In this document: positions 51,350 to 60,148 of the stretch, in pieces
Layout of the letters: every line of letters starts with the position of its first letter
How positions within the stretch are numbered: the first letter of the stretch is position 1
Assembly: GCA_046297835.1 (NCBI GenBank)
Contig: JBKBHI010000007.1
Location: 62,001 to 126,000, forward strand
DNA length: 64,000 nucleotides
Reading direction: 5' to 3'
From: CAMAVH01 sp046297835
GTDB lineage: Bacteria; Pseudomonadota; Alphaproteobacteria; SMXQ01
Position numbers and translations under genes: made by a program
Notes under the pieces: model-generated
What the model was told of the DNA's origin: nothing
Seen by the model: the letters and a program-made list of their open reading frames with translations, nothing else
Database searches by the model: none

Positions 51350-52180
51350 ATGAGCAAGCTCAAGCTCGCCTGCCTGCAACTGAACTCCGGGCCGGAGATC
51401 GCGCCGAACCTAAAAGCCATCGGCGATTTGACGCGCCGCGCCGTCGATGCCGGCGCCGAACTGGTCGCCATGCCGGAAAATTGCGCCATGCTCGAGCCGC
51501 GCAAGGCCAAGCTGTTGGCGAAGATCGAGCCGCAAGAGAGCCACCATGCGCTCGCCGAACTGCGCGCGCTCGCCGCCGAGACCGGCGTCTGGCTGCTGGT
51601 CGGCTCGCTCGCGGTGAAGCTCGCCGCCGACAAGGTGGCCAACCGCAGCTTCCTGTTGGATCCCACCGGCGGCATCGTCGCGTCCTACGACAAGCTGCAC
51701 ATGTTCGACGTCACGCTGCCGTCGGGCGAGAGCTATCGCGAATCCTCGACCTTCCAAGCCGGCGATCGCGCCGTGGTCGCGCCGACGCCGTGGGGCAGGC
51801 TCGGCCTGACGGTCTGTTACGATCTGCGCTTTCCCGCGCTCTATCGGGCGCTGGCCGAAGCCGGCGCGGAGATGCTCAGCGTGCCCTCGGCTTTCACGCG
51901 CACCACCGGCCGCGCCCATTGGCACATCCTGCTGCGCGCCCGCGCCATCGAGACCGGCTGTTTCGTGATCGCCCCGGCGCAGACCGGCGATCACGCCGAG
52001 GGCCGCAAGACCTTCGGCCATTCGCTGATCGTCGATCCCTGGGGCGAGGTGCTGGCCGACGGCGGCGAGAATGTCGGCTTCGTGACGGCGGACATCGATC
52101 TGGCGCGCGTCGCCGAAGTGCGCGCCATGGTGCCGTCCTTGGCGCACGGCCGCGTTATACCGAAACCCGAAACGCCATAA
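51350..52180 (+). CDS. Nitrilase-superfamily carbon-nitrogen hydrolase
   Basis: The 276-residue enzyme has the catalytic triad E43 (MPENCAML), K115 (YDKLHMFDV) and C156 (TVCYDLRFP), with the family's HWHILLRARAIE. In this genomic position, next to grxC, it corresponds to the Nit1/Nit2 group; relatives hydrolyse deaminated glutathione or omega-amides, which would fit redox repair. An intrinsic terminator follows. Confidence 0.92.
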   Translation: MSKLKLACLQLNSGPEIAPNLKAIGDLTRRAVDAGAELVAMPENCAMLEPRKAKLLAKIEPQESHHALAELRALAAETGVWLLVGSLAVKLAADKVANRSFLLDPTGGIVASYDKLHMFDVTLPSGESYRESSTFQAGDRAVVAPTPWGRLGLTVCYDLRFPALYRALAEAGAEMLSVPSAFTRTTGRAHWHILLRARAIETGCFVIAPAQTGDHAEGRKTFGHSLIVDPWGEVLADGGENVGFVTADIDLARVAEVRAMVPSLAHGRVIPKPETP

Positions 52181-52181
52181 A

Positions 52182-52213
52182 TAAAAAGCCCGGCGCAATG
52201 ACCGGGCTTATTT
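52182..52213 (+). terminator. Intrinsic terminator after the nitrilase gene
   Basis: AAGCCCGG (52186-52193), an 8-nt loop, CCGGGCTT (52202-52209) then ATTTC. An A-run precedes the stem, so it may work in both directions. Confidence 0.65.
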
Positions 52214-52222
52214 CAGCATCAT

Positions 52223-52313
52223 CGTCATGCTCGCACTTGTTGCGGGCATCCACGCCTGGCGATGCGGATATGGAGTTAAGTCGTGGATGGCCGGGACAAG
52301 CCCGGCCATGACG
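52223..52313. repeat. Dispersed palindromic intergenic repeat, copy 3 (reverse orientation)
   Basis: The left part matches the reverse complement of the right arm of the copies at 5864 and 15058 (GCACTTGTTGCGGGCATCCA), and the right part, GATGGCCGGGACAAGCCCGG, matches the reverse complement of their left arm. So it is the same two-hairpin unit inverted. It lies between convergent genes. Confidence 0.85.
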
Positions 52314-52349
52314 ATGGTTTTATCGTTCTGAGCTTCAACCCCTGCGCCA

Positions 52350-52988
52350 TCACCCCTGCGGCGGCTGCGGCGTCGTGCGCAGGTAGGGCTTCACATTCTT
52401 GAAGCCTTTGGGGAAGGCCTTTTCGGCGTCGGCGTCCGACACGGCCGGCACGATGATGACGTCCTGGCCCTGCTGCCAGTTGGCCGGCGTCGCGACCTTG
52501 TATTGGTCGGTGAGCTGCATCGAATCGATGACGCGCAGGATCTCGTTGAAGTTGCGGCCCGTCGTCTGCGGATAGACGAACATGAGCCGGATCTTCTTCT
52601 TCGGATCGATGATGAACACGGTGCGCACCGTATAGACCTCGTCATGGGCGGGATGGACCATGCCGTAAAGGCCGGCGACCTTGCGCTCGGGGTCGGCGAC
52701 GATGGGGAAATCCACTTTGCAGTTCTGGGTCGATTCGATGTCGCCGATCCAGCCCTTGTGCGATTCGACCGGATCGACCGAGAGCGCCAGCGCCTTGACG
52801 CCGCGCGTCTTGAACTCGGCCGATAAGTTGCCTACCGCGCCGAGTTCGGTGGTGCAGACCGGGGTGAAATCCTTGGGGTGCGAGAACAGCACGACCCAGC
52901 TGTCGCCCGCCCAATCGTGGAATTTGATCGGGCCGGCGCTGGTGTCGGCCGAGAAATCGGGCGCGGTGTCGCCCAGGCGAAGGGTCAT
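52350..52988 (-). CDS. Peroxiredoxin of the Prx6 (1-Cys-like) group
   Basis: The 212-residue protein has the peroxidatic Cys45 in DFTPVCTTELG, the FSHPKD strand, SVDPVESHKGW and the C-terminal extension with VMVHPAHDEVYT-like and RLMFVYPQTTGRNFNEILRVID segments of Prx6. A second cysteine, Cys90, lies in TQNCKVDFP and is not the usual resolving position. It reduces hydroperoxides. GGAG lies upstream of the ATG. The AT-rich palindrome at 53055-53091 lies about 70 bp upstream and may control it. Confidence 0.93.
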   Translation of the reverse strand: MTLRLGDTAPDFSADTSAGPIKFHDWAGDSWVVLFSHPKDFTPVCTTELGAVGNLSAEFKTRGVKALALSVDPVESHKGWIGDIESTQNCKVDFPIVADPERKVAGLYGMVHPAHDEVYTVRTVFIIDPKKKIRLMFVYPQTTGRNFNEILRVIDSMQLTDQYKVATPANWQQGQDVIIVPAVSDADAEKAFPKGFKNVKPYLRTTPQPPQG

Positions 52989-53040
52989 GGGAAATCTCCT
53001 GCGGGGGACGGGATCGACGCAGACTAGGCCCGCGCCGCCA

Positions 53041-53100
53041 ATTTATCAATAAAGATATGTGAAATAATTAATATTCACATATAATATATGTATTAAATCC
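53041..53100. promoter_or_regulatory. AT-rich island with nested palindromes, divergent promoter region
   Basis: ATATGTGAA (53055-53063) and TTCACATAT (53074-53082) are perfect 9-bp arms with a 10-bp spacer. A second palindrome ACATAT-AAT-ATATGT (53077-53091) overlaps its right arm, and a perfect TATAAT lies at 53080-53085 on the + strand. The island is nearly devoid of G+C and sits between the peroxiredoxin (-) and DUF1178 (+) genes, so it is probably operator plus promoter. Confidence 0.6.
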
Positions 53101-53194
53101 TCAGTCTGGGCCTTGCGCAATCGGGGCGAACGGCCATTTATAGGGCCCGTTTCCGACCATTGCGTTGCAGCCCCATTCTGAAACCCACAGTCCC

Positions 53195-53701
53195 ATGATC
53201 GTCTTCGACCTGCGTTGCCCCGAGAACCATGTGTTCGAGGGCTGGTTCCGCGACAGCGCCGCCTATGAGGCGCAGACCGCCGCCGGCGACCTTGCGTGCC
53301 CGGTGTGCGGCAGCCATGACATCGCCAAGGCGCTGATGGCGCCGAACATTCCGGCCAAGAGCAATAGCAAGCGCGAGCGCGCGCCCATCGCCAATCTGGA
53401 TGCGGGCGAGGAATACGTCACCGAGACCATGGCCTCGACGCCGGCGCTGTCGCCGGGCGAGGGGCCGTCGCCGGAATTGTTCGCCGCCGCCATGAAGGCG
53501 CTACGCGCGCTGCACAAGGACATCGAGAAGAATTGCGACTATGTCGGCGAGAATTTTGCCGAGGAAGCGCGCAAGATCCATTACGGCGAGACCGATCCGC
53601 GCGGCATCTATGGCGAAGCGACGCCGGAGGAAGCGCGCGAGTTGCGCGACGAGGGCGTCGAAGTGATGTCCCTGCCGCGTCCGCCGCAAGAGGACGCTTA
53701 G
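53195..53701 (+). CDS. DUF1178 family protein
   Basis: The 168-residue protein begins MIVFDLRCPENHVFEGWFRD and has C8, C35 and C38 in a rubredoxin or zinc-ribbon-like pattern (LACPVCGSHDIAKALMAPNI), then a helical part with ENCDYVG-like NFAEEARKIHYGE and RGIYGEATPEEARELRDEG. This is DUF1178, usually found after the nitrilase-family gene in alphaproteobacteria. Function unknown. An upstream ATG at 53165 would add ten residues. Confidence 0.9.
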   Translation: MIVFDLRCPENHVFEGWFRDSAAYEAQTAAGDLACPVCGSHDIAKALMAPNIPAKSNSKRERAPIANLDAGEEYVTETMASTPALSPGEGPSPELFAAAMKALRALHKDIEKNCDYVGENFAEEARKIHYGETDPRGIYGEATPEEARELRDEGVEVMSLPRPPQEDA

Positions 53702-53712
53702 GGGAGAGGGCG

Positions 53713-54309
53713 ATGTATCTCGCGGGCGAGCAGCTGTTCAACGACGGCGATTTGAAGGACTGGCTGGACGCCCGCTTCCAAGAGGCGGTCGCCTATGTCG
53801 AGAGCTTCACGGCCGAGAATTTCGCCGCCTACAGCGACATGGCGCTCGAATCGGCGGTGATGTCGCGCTATCGCGTGCCCGACGCCCTGTTGTTGGTCGA
53901 CAAAGCCTATTTCGTCGAGGAGAGCGAGATGACGGTGGCGGAAGCCAACCTGCCGCTCGAAGGCCAGCCGGTCGGCGGCAATCCGCTGCCGCCTGACACC
54001 AAGCTCAAATCCATCACTATCGCCATCCCGTTCCAGGGGCCGCATCAGCTGCTCACCCTGCGGCCCAACGTCTTTTCCGCCCACCAGGCGGAGGGCGAGG
54101 TGCGCGGCCAGGAGGTGTTGGTGAATTTCGTCGTGCCGGTCGTGCGCGAGGATTTCGTCGAGCACCGTTTCCAGCAGCATATCGCGCTGATCGAGCGCAC
54201 GCTGGAAGTGACGCAATGGCAGGCGATGGATTTCAACACCGAGCTGCCGCTCAAATTGCGCCCGATCCTGAAAGCGCGCCGCGCCGCGTTGGCCGGCGCC
54301 AAGGCTTAG
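53713..54309 (+). CDS. Unrecognised protein between DUF1178 and ubiG
   Basis: The 198-residue product starts MYLAGEQLFNDGDLKDWLDA after GGGGAGAGGG, a strong ribosome-binding site, 11 bp past the DUF1178 stop. It has no signal peptide or membrane span. The middle contains VDKAYFVEESEMTVAEANLP, PPDTKLKSITIAIPFQGPH and LRPNVFSAHQAEGEV, suggesting a beta-rich core, and the end is helical and basic. I recognise no domain. The usual gene order here has DUF1178 then ubiG/lysC, so this looks like an added gene. Composition is like its neighbours. Confidence 0.75.
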   Translation: MYLAGEQLFNDGDLKDWLDARFQEAVAYVESFTAENFAAYSDMALESAVMSRYRVPDALLLVDKAYFVEESEMTVAEANLPLEGQPVGGNPLPPDTKLKSITIAIPFQGPHQLLTLRPNVFSAHQAEGEVRGQEVLVNFVVPVVREDFVEHRFQQHIALIERTLEVTQWQAMDFNTELPLKLRPILKARRAALAGAKA

Positions 54310-54323
54310 GCGACCTCATATCT

Positions 54324-54405
54324 CGTCATGCTCGGGCTTGACCCGAGGGTCCATATTTCAAGCGTCGGACGGATGGATGCTCGGGTCAAGCCCGAGCATG
54401 ACGGT
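54324..54405. repeat. Related intergenic repeat, second subtype
   Basis: GTCATGCTCGGGCTTGACCC, then GAGGGTCCAT, is answered by GATGCTCGGGTCAAGCCCGA then GCATGACGGT: one long imperfect palindrome of about 80 bp. It shares the GTCATG ends with the other copies but has a different stem (CGGGCTTGACCCGAG) identical in both arms. Confidence 0.75.
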
Positions 54406-54418
54406 TTTTTTCCGCGCC

Positions 54419-55207
54419 TCAACCCGGCTTGGTCGCGACCATCATGTAATTGACGCCGCAGTCGCGCGACAGCGACCAGCGGTCGCTGATCGGGTTGTAA
54501 GCGACGCCGGTGGCGTCGGCGACCGTCAGGCCGGCGGCGGCGAGCTCGGCGCGCAGCTCATCCGGCGTCACGAACTTCTTCCACTCGTGCGTGCCGCGCG
54601 GCAGCCAGCCCAGCACATATTCCGCGCCGACGATGGCGAGCGCGTAGGCTTTGGCGGTGCGGTTCAGCGTGGCGACGACCATCAACCCGCCGGGCTTGAG
54701 CGCCGCGGCCGAGGCTTCGAGGAAGGCCGGCCGGTCGGCGACATGCTCGATCACTTCCATGTTCAGCACGACATCGAAGCGCGCGCCGGTTGCGGCGAGG
54801 TCTTCCACCGTGGTTTCGCGATAGTCGATGGCGAGGCCCATCTGTTCGGCGTGCAGCTTGGCCGCCATCAGGCCGGGGCCGCTGGCGTCGATGCCGGTGA
54901 CGGCCGCGCCGAGGCGGGTCAGCGGCTCGGCCAGCAGGCCGCCGCCGCAGCCGACGTCGAGCAGGCTCAGGCCGGCGAGCGGCGCGTTCAAAGGGTCGCG
55001 GCCGAAGTGGGAGGCCAGCCGGTCGCGCAGATAGCCGACGCGTGTCGGATTGAAGCGGTGCAGCGGCTTGAACTTGCCGTTCGGGTTCCACCATTCGGCC
55101 GCCATCGCCGAAAAGCGGGCGATTTCGGCCGCATCGACGGTCGAGCCGGCGGCGGGCCCGGTCGTGGCGGTGGCGGCGTCGGGCGAGGCGGTCATGGGTG
55201 CGGTCAT
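54419..55207 (-). CDS. ubiG: Ubiquinone O-methyltransferase UbiG
   Basis: The 262-residue class I methyltransferase has FSAMAAEWWNPNGKFKPLHRFNPTRV, motif I LLDVGCGGGLLAEPL, and VLNMEVIEHVADRPAFLEA, which is characteristic UbiG. It performs both O-methylations in ubiquinone synthesis. The first ATG is used, giving a 25-residue Ala/Thr-rich leader; the ATG at 55195 is an alternative. Divergent from lysC, a conserved pair in alphaproteobacteria. Confidence 0.95.
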   Translation of the reverse strand: MTAPMTASPDAATATTGPAAGSTVDAAEIARFSAMAAEWWNPNGKFKPLHRFNPTRVGYLRDRLASHFGRDPLNAPLAGLSLLDVGCGGGLLAEPLTRLGAAVTGIDASGPGLMAAKLHAEQMGLAIDYRETTVEDLAATGARFDVVLNMEVIEHVADRPAFLEASAAALKPGGLMVVATLNRTAKAYALAIVGAEYVLGWLPRGTHEWKKFVTPDELRAELAAAGLTVADATGVAYNPISDRWSLSRDCGVNYMMVATKPG

Positions 55208-55305
55208 GGCGGCGGCGCGTCTTTTCTGTGCAATGCAGCGAAAGAGCCGGCGAAAAATCGTCCTAAACCAAGCGGTTATCGCTTCGTTCGGGCCGCCCGC
55301 CGTCC

Positions 55306-55335
55306 TTGCGGCGATCCGGTCTCCTAGAGTATGTA
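55306..55335 (+). promoter_or_regulatory. Possible sigma-70 promoter of lysC
   Basis: TTGCGG (55306-55311) is separated by 18 bp from TATGTA (55330-55335). I see no lysine-riboswitch-like fold in the leader. Confidence 0.3.
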
Positions 55336-55461
55336 TAGCCGCCCTCTCGGGGGAACAAGGGAAACGCCCAATCGGATCGGTCCGGCCGAGGCCTAACTCC
55401 TCGCGCCCGCGCCGCCGTCATGGCGTTTCGCGTCAGATCATCAGCCAGCCACGCGGGCAAC

Positions 55462-56688
55462 GTGCAGAAACTCCGTATCGTCCAGAAATTCGGCGGCACC
55501 TCCGTCGGCAACATCGAGCGCATCCGCGCCGTCGCCCAGAAGGTGAAGATGGAAGTCGACCGCGGCCACGAGGTCGCCGTCGTCGTCTCCGCCATGTCGG
55601 GCGCGACCAACCAACTCGTCGCCTGGGTCAACGAAATCTCCAAGCTCTACGACGCGCGCGAATATGACACCGTCGTCGCCTCGGGCGAGCAGGTCACGTG
55701 CGGCCTCACCGCCCTGGCCCTGCAGGACGTCGGCATCAACGCCCGCTCCTGGCTCGGCTGGCAGGTGCCGGTGCTGACGGACGGCATTCACGGCCGCGCG
55801 CGCATCGAAGGCATCGAGACCGGCGAGCTCGCCAAGCGCATGGCTGGCGGCGAGGTTCCGGTGCTCGCCGGCTTCCAGGGGCTCGGCAACGACAACCGCA
55901 TCACCACGCTCGGGCGCGGCGGCTCCGACATTTCCGCCGTGGCGCTGGCGGCAGCGCTCAAGGCCGACCGCTGCGACATCTATACCGACGTCGACGGCGT
56001 CTATACGACGGACCCGCGCATCGTTGCCAAGGCCCGCAAGCTCGATAAAATCACCTACGAGGAGATGCTGGAGATGGCGTCCCTCGGCGCGAAAGTTTTG
56101 CATACCCGTTCGGTTGAGTTGGCGATGAAGGAGCGCGTGCGCCTGCAGGTGCTCAACAGCTTCAACGACCAGCCCGGCACGCTCGTGGTGGATGAGGATG
56201 AAATCGTGGAAAAAGAACTCGTCAGCGGCATCGCCTATTCGCGCGACGAAGCCAAGGTCACGCTGATCCGCGTGCCCGACCGGCCCGGCGTCGCCGCCAA
56301 CGTCTTCGGCTCGCTCGCCGACGCCAGCATCAACGTCGACATGATCGTGCAGAACGTGTCGGAAGACGGCAAGGCGACCGACCTGACCTTCACCGTCGCG
56401 CGCACCGATCTGCCGCGCGCCATGAAGGTGCTCGAAGGCAAACAGGGCGAGCTCGGCTACGCCGCGCTCAAGCCCGATTCCAAGGTGGTAAAGGTCTCGG
56501 TCGTCGGCGTCGGCATGCGCAGCCATGCCGGCGTCGCCCAGCTCATGTTCCAGACGCTGGCCGATAAGGGCATCAACATCCAGGTCATCTCGACCTCCGA
56601 GATCAAGGTGAGCGTGCTGATCGCCGAGGACTACACCGAGCTGGCGCTGCGCGCGCTGCATTCCGCCTACAAGCTCGACGCGGCCTGA
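55462..56688 (+). CDS. lysC: Aspartate kinase
   Basis: Starting from the GTG at 55462 gives 408 residues opening VQKLRIVQKFGGTSVGN, the usual LysC N-terminus; an ATG at 55420 would add a basic 14-residue extension. The kinase domain shows KFGGTSV, TLGRGGSDISAVALAAAL and YTDVDGVYTTDPR; two C-terminal ACT domains (about 265-400) contain VPDRPGVAANVFGSLA and VVGVGMRSHAGVAQLMF for feedback by lysine and threonine. It makes aspartyl phosphate, entry to Lys, Met, Thr and diaminopimelate. Next gene follows by 3 bp. Confidence 0.95.
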   Translation: MQKLRIVQKFGGTSVGNIERIRAVAQKVKMEVDRGHEVAVVVSAMSGATNQLVAWVNEISKLYDAREYDTVVASGEQVTCGLTALALQDVGINARSWLGWQVPVLTDGIHGRARIEGIETGELAKRMAGGEVPVLAGFQGLGNDNRITTLGRGGSDISAVALAAALKADRCDIYTDVDGVYTTDPRIVAKARKLDKITYEEMLEMASLGAKVLHTRSVELAMKERVRLQVLNSFNDQPGTLVVDEDEIVEKELVSGIAYSRDEAKVTLIRVPDRPGVAANVFGSLADASINVDMIVQNVSEDGKATDLTFTVARTDLPRAMKVLEGKQGELGYAALKPDSKVVKVSVVGVGMRSHAGVAQLMFQTLADKGINIQVISTSEIKVSVLIAEDYTELALRALHSAYKLDAA

Positions 56689-56691
56689 GGC

Positions 56692-57726
56692 ATGAGCGCA
56701 GCCCGGCGTCAGCTCGACGAGCTTTGGCGGCGCGGCGCCGAGTTTCTCGGTGCGCCCACCGCCATCCTCGGCGGCGCGATGACCTGGGTGTCGGAGCGCA
56801 ATCTCGTCGCCGCGATCTCCAACGGCGGCGGCTTCGGCGTCATCGCCTGCGGCGCGATGGAGCCCGAGCGCCTGCGCGAGGAAATCCGCGCGACCTTCGC
56901 GCTGACGGCCAAGCCGTTCGGCGTCAATCTCATCACCATGCATCCGCGCCTTGCCGAGCTGATCGACGTCTGCATCGCGGAAAACGTCAGCCATGTCGTG
57001 CTGGCGGGCGGCGTGCCGACGTCGCACTCGATCGCGCGCCTCAAGGATGCGGGTCGCAAGGTCATCGCCTTCGCGCCCGCCCTCGTGCTGGCCAAGCGCC
57101 TGGTCAAGCTCGGCGCCGACGCCATCGTCATCGAGGGCGCCGAAGCGGGCGGCCATATCGGCCCGGTCTCGACGAGCGTGCTGGCGCAGGAGATTCTGCC
57201 GGCGCTGCGCGACGTGCCGATCTTCGTCGCCGGCGGCATCGGCCGCGGCGAGGCGATCCTGTCCTATCTCGAAATGGGCGCGGCCGGCGTGCAGCTCGGC
57301 ACACGCTTCGTCTGCGCAAGCGAATCGGTCGCCCATCCGGCCTTCAAGAAGGCGTTCATCAACGCCAACGCGCGCGACGCCATGCCCTCGGTGCAGGTCG
57401 ATCCGCGCTTCCCTGTGATCCCCGTGCGCGCCATCCAGAACCAGGCGACCGAGCGCTTCGCCGAGACGCAGCGCGCGGTGATCGACGAATTCCGCGCCGG
57501 CGGCCTCGACCAGAAAGAGGCCCAGCTCAAGATCGAGCATTTCTGGGCCGGCGCGCTGCGCCGCGCCGTGATCGACGGCGACATCGAGAACGGCTCGCTG
57601 ATGGCCGGGCAGAGCGTCGGCATGGTGACGCGCGAGCAGCCCACCGCCGAAATCATCCAGGAATTGATCGACCAGGCGGTCGCCGCGCTGGAGCTGCGCG
57701 GCGCGCGCGCCGAGGCGAGGGTCTGA
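56692..57726 (+). CDS. Nitronate monooxygenase / FabK-like NAD(P)H flavin oxidoreductase
   Basis: The 344-residue FMN-binding TIM barrel contains GGAMTWVSERNLVAAISNGGGFGVIA, VVLAGGVPTS, IVIEGAEAGGHIGP with the catalytic His, and PIFVAGGIGRGEAILSYLEMGAAGVQLGTRF. It belongs to the 2-nitropropane dioxygenase-like family, which spans nitronate oxidation and enoyl-ACP reduction; substrate is not set. It is wedged between lysC and ptsP (start 3 bp after lysC, stop overlapping the ptsP ATG), so it is co-expressed with both. Confidence 0.9.
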   Translation: MSAARRQLDELWRRGAEFLGAPTAILGGAMTWVSERNLVAAISNGGGFGVIACGAMEPERLREEIRATFALTAKPFGVNLITMHPRLAELIDVCIAENVSHVVLAGGVPTSHSIARLKDAGRKVIAFAPALVLAKRLVKLGADAIVIEGAEAGGHIGPVSTSVLAQEILPALRDVPIFVAGGIGRGEAILSYLEMGAAGVQLGTRFVCASESVAHPAFKKAFINANARDAMPSVQVDPRFPVIPVRAIQNQATERFAETQRAVIDEFRAGGLDQKEAQLKIEHFWAGALRRAVIDGDIENGSLMAGQSVGMVTREQPTAEIIQELIDQAVAALELRGARAEARV

Positions 57727-60005
57727 TGCAGGGCGCTCCCGCCGAACATAGCCCCGGCGGGCCGCGCCAACTGCTTCGCCGCCTGCGCGACGTCATGGCC
57801 GGTTCGGCCTCGGCGCAGCAGCGTCTCGACCAGGTGGTCGCCACCATCGCCGCCGACCTGCGCGCCGACGTGTGCTCGATCTACGTGCGGCGCGCCGGCG
57901 ACCTTCTCGAACTGTTCGCCACCATCGGCTTGAACCCGAGCGCCGTCCACCGCACGCGGCTTCGGCTCGGCGAAGGTCTCGTCGGCAATATCGCGGCCCA
58001 TGCCGAGCCGCTGAACCTCGCGGACGCCCAGTCGCATCCCGATTTCGCCTATAAGCCGGAAACCGGCGAAGAGGTGTTCCACTCGCTGCTCGGCGTGCCG
58101 ATCCTGCGCGGCGGCCGCGTCATCGGCGTCCTCGTCATCCAGCACAAGAGCCAGCGGCTCTACGACGAGGAGGAGGCCGAGGCGCTCCAGACCATCGCCA
58201 TGGTGCTCGCCGAGCTGGTGGCGTCGGGCGATCTCGTCACCGCCGAGGAGCGCGCGCCGTCGGAAGGCATCGGCCTCTTGCCGGTGCGCATGGAAGGCGT
58301 GCGGCTCAATCTCGGCATCGCCATGGGCCTCGCGGTCCTGCACCAGCCAAACATCACCATCCGCCAGTTCGTCGCGGAGGATCCCGAGGCCGAGCTGAAG
58401 CGGCTCGAGCACGCCGTCGCCGGGATGCACAGCGCGCTGGACACCATGCTCGCCTCGTCCGAGATCGCCGAGGACGGCGAGGAGCGCGACATTCTCGAGA
58501 CCTACCGCATGATCGCCGGCGACGCCGGCTGGCTCGACAAGATCGAGGACGCGATCCGCAGCGGCCTGACCGCCGAAGCCGCCGTGCAGCAGACGCGCGA
58601 AGCCACCCGCGCGCGCATGAATCAGGTGACGGACCCTTACTTGCGCGAGCGGCTCGACGATTTCGAGGCGCTCGCCGTGCGGCTGCTGATGCACCTGACC
58701 GGACAGATCGACGCGCCGGCCGCCGCGCCGCTGCCCGACAACGTCGTGCTGATCGCGCGCAGCATGGGGCCGGCGGAACTGCTGGATTACGACACGCGCA
58801 AGGTGCGCGCGCTAGTGCTGGAGGAGGGCTCGCCGACCTCGCACGTCGCCGTGGTCGCACGCGCGCTCGACATCCCCGTGCTCGGCCTGGTGAAAGACGC
58901 GCTGCATCGCGTCGAGCCGCTCGATCCGGTGATCGTCGATGCCGATTCCGGCGCGCTCTACGTGCGGCCCGGCGAAGACATCCAGCAGACCTTCGCCGAA
59001 AACATGCGCGTGCGCGCTGAGCGCCGCCAGGCCTACGCCGCTTTGCGCGACAAGCCGGCGGAGACGCGCGACGGCTATCGCATCTCGCTCAATATCAACG
59101 CCGGCCTCGAGATCGACGCGGCGCATCTGCATGACGCCGGGGCGGACGGCATCGGCCTCTACCGCACCGAGATTCCCTTCATGGTGCGGGTCGAATATCC
59201 CGGCGTCGAGGCGCAGACCGAGCTTTACGCCCGCATCTTCGAGCGGGTGAAGGGCAAGCCGGTGACGTTCCGCACGCTCGACGTCGGCGGCGACAAGTTG
59301 CTGCCCTATTTCGACGATGTCTCCGACGAGAATCCGGCGATGGGCTGGCGCGCCATCCGCATCGCGCTCGACCGTCCGGCCATGCTGCGCCAGCAGATGC
59401 GCGCGCTGATGCGCGCCGCCGCCGGTCGGCCGCTGTCGGTCATGCTGCCGATGGTCGCCGAGGTCGCCGAGTTCGACAAGGCGCGGCGCATCATCGACAT
59501 GGAGATGGCGCGCGAGAAAGGCCGCGGCGGCAAGCTGCCCGAAACCTTGCGCGTCGGCGCCATGGTCGAGGTGCCGGCGCTGCTGTGGCAACTCGACAAC
59601 CTCTTGGCGCGCGTCGATTTCCTGTCGGTCGGCTCGAACGACCTGATCCAATTCCTGTTCGCCACCGACCGCGCCAATCCGCGCATCGCCGAGCGCTACG
59701 ACGTGCTCGCGCCGGCCGTCCTGCGTCTGCTCAAGCAGCTCGCCGAAGCCTGCGCCCGCGCCAAGGTGCCGCTGTCGCTGTGCGGCGAGATGGCCGGGCG
59801 GCCGCTCGAAGCGATGGCGCTGATCGGGCTGGGCTACCGGGCGCTCTCCATGTCGCCGCTCGCCGTCGGCCCGGTAAAAGCCATGATCCGCAGCCTCCAG
59901 GTCTCCTCGCTGGCGCCCTATCTCGAGAGCCTGCTGGTATTGCCCGACGCCAGCTTGCGCGACAAATTGCGCGCCTTCGCCCGCGATCACGGCGTGGTTC
60001 TGTAA
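57726..60005 (+). CDS. ptsP: Enzyme I Ntr (PEP-protein phosphotransferase, nitrogen PTS)
   Basis: The 759-residue protein starts at an ATG sharing its A with the upstream TGA. A GAF domain (about 25-165) is followed by the enzyme I N-domain, the phosphohistidine His373 in GSPTSHVAVVA, and the PEP-binding TIM barrel with GIGLYRTEIPFM, LDVGGDKLLPYF and the active-site Cys686 in LSLCGEMAG. It starts the regulatory PTS-Ntr chain to NPr and EIIA-Ntr, sensing nitrogen status through GAF binding of glutamine, and does not move sugar. ptsO and ptsN are not here. Confidence 0.95.
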   Translation: MQGAPAEHSPGGPRQLLRRLRDVMAGSASAQQRLDQVVATIAADLRADVCSIYVRRAGDLLELFATIGLNPSAVHRTRLRLGEGLVGNIAAHAEPLNLADAQSHPDFAYKPETGEEVFHSLLGVPILRGGRVIGVLVIQHKSQRLYDEEEAEALQTIAMVLAELVASGDLVTAEERAPSEGIGLLPVRMEGVRLNLGIAMGLAVLHQPNITIRQFVAEDPEAELKRLEHAVAGMHSALDTMLASSEIAEDGEERDILETYRMIAGDAGWLDKIEDAIRSGLTAEAAVQQTREATRARMNQVTDPYLRERLDDFEALAVRLLMHLTGQIDAPAAAPLPDNVVLIARSMGPAELLDYDTRKVRALVLEEGSPTSHVAVVARALDIPVLGLVKDALHRVEPLDPVIVDADSGALYVRPGEDIQQTFAENMRVRAERRQAYAALRDKPAETRDGYRISLNINAGLEIDAAHLHDAGADGIGLYRTEIPFMVRVEYPGVEAQTELYARIFERVKGKPVTFRTLDVGGDKLLPYFDDVSDENPAMGWRAIRIALDRPAMLRQQMRALMRAAAGRPLSVMLPMVAEVAEFDKARRIIDMEMAREKGRGGKLPETLRVGAMVEVPALLWQLDNLLARVDFLSVGSNDLIQFLFATDRANPRIAERYDVLAPAVLRLLKQLAEACARAKVPLSLCGEMAGRPLEAMALIGLGYRALSMSPLAVGPVKAMIRSLQVSSLAPYLESLLVLPDASLRDKLRAFARDHGVVL

Positions 60006-60148
60006 GCCGCGCGCTTGGCGGCGGCTTTTGCCGCTATTGCCAATTTAGCCCAAATTGTCAGGAGTTCAGCTGGGTGCGTTCCGGTTAAAGCCTTGCATCG
60101 CTTGGCTTTATTTTGCTACCACAAGGAACCATTCGCCAGGAAGCCTTC

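Noticed and set aside
55208..55461. Lysine riboswitch ahead of lysC
   Set aside because: I could not find the conserved multi-helix pattern; the region reads as ordinary divergent promoter DNA.
55441..57540. 699-codon open frame on the - strand
   Set aside because: Antisense to lysC and the nitronate monooxygenase-like gene; no domain and no ribosome-binding site.
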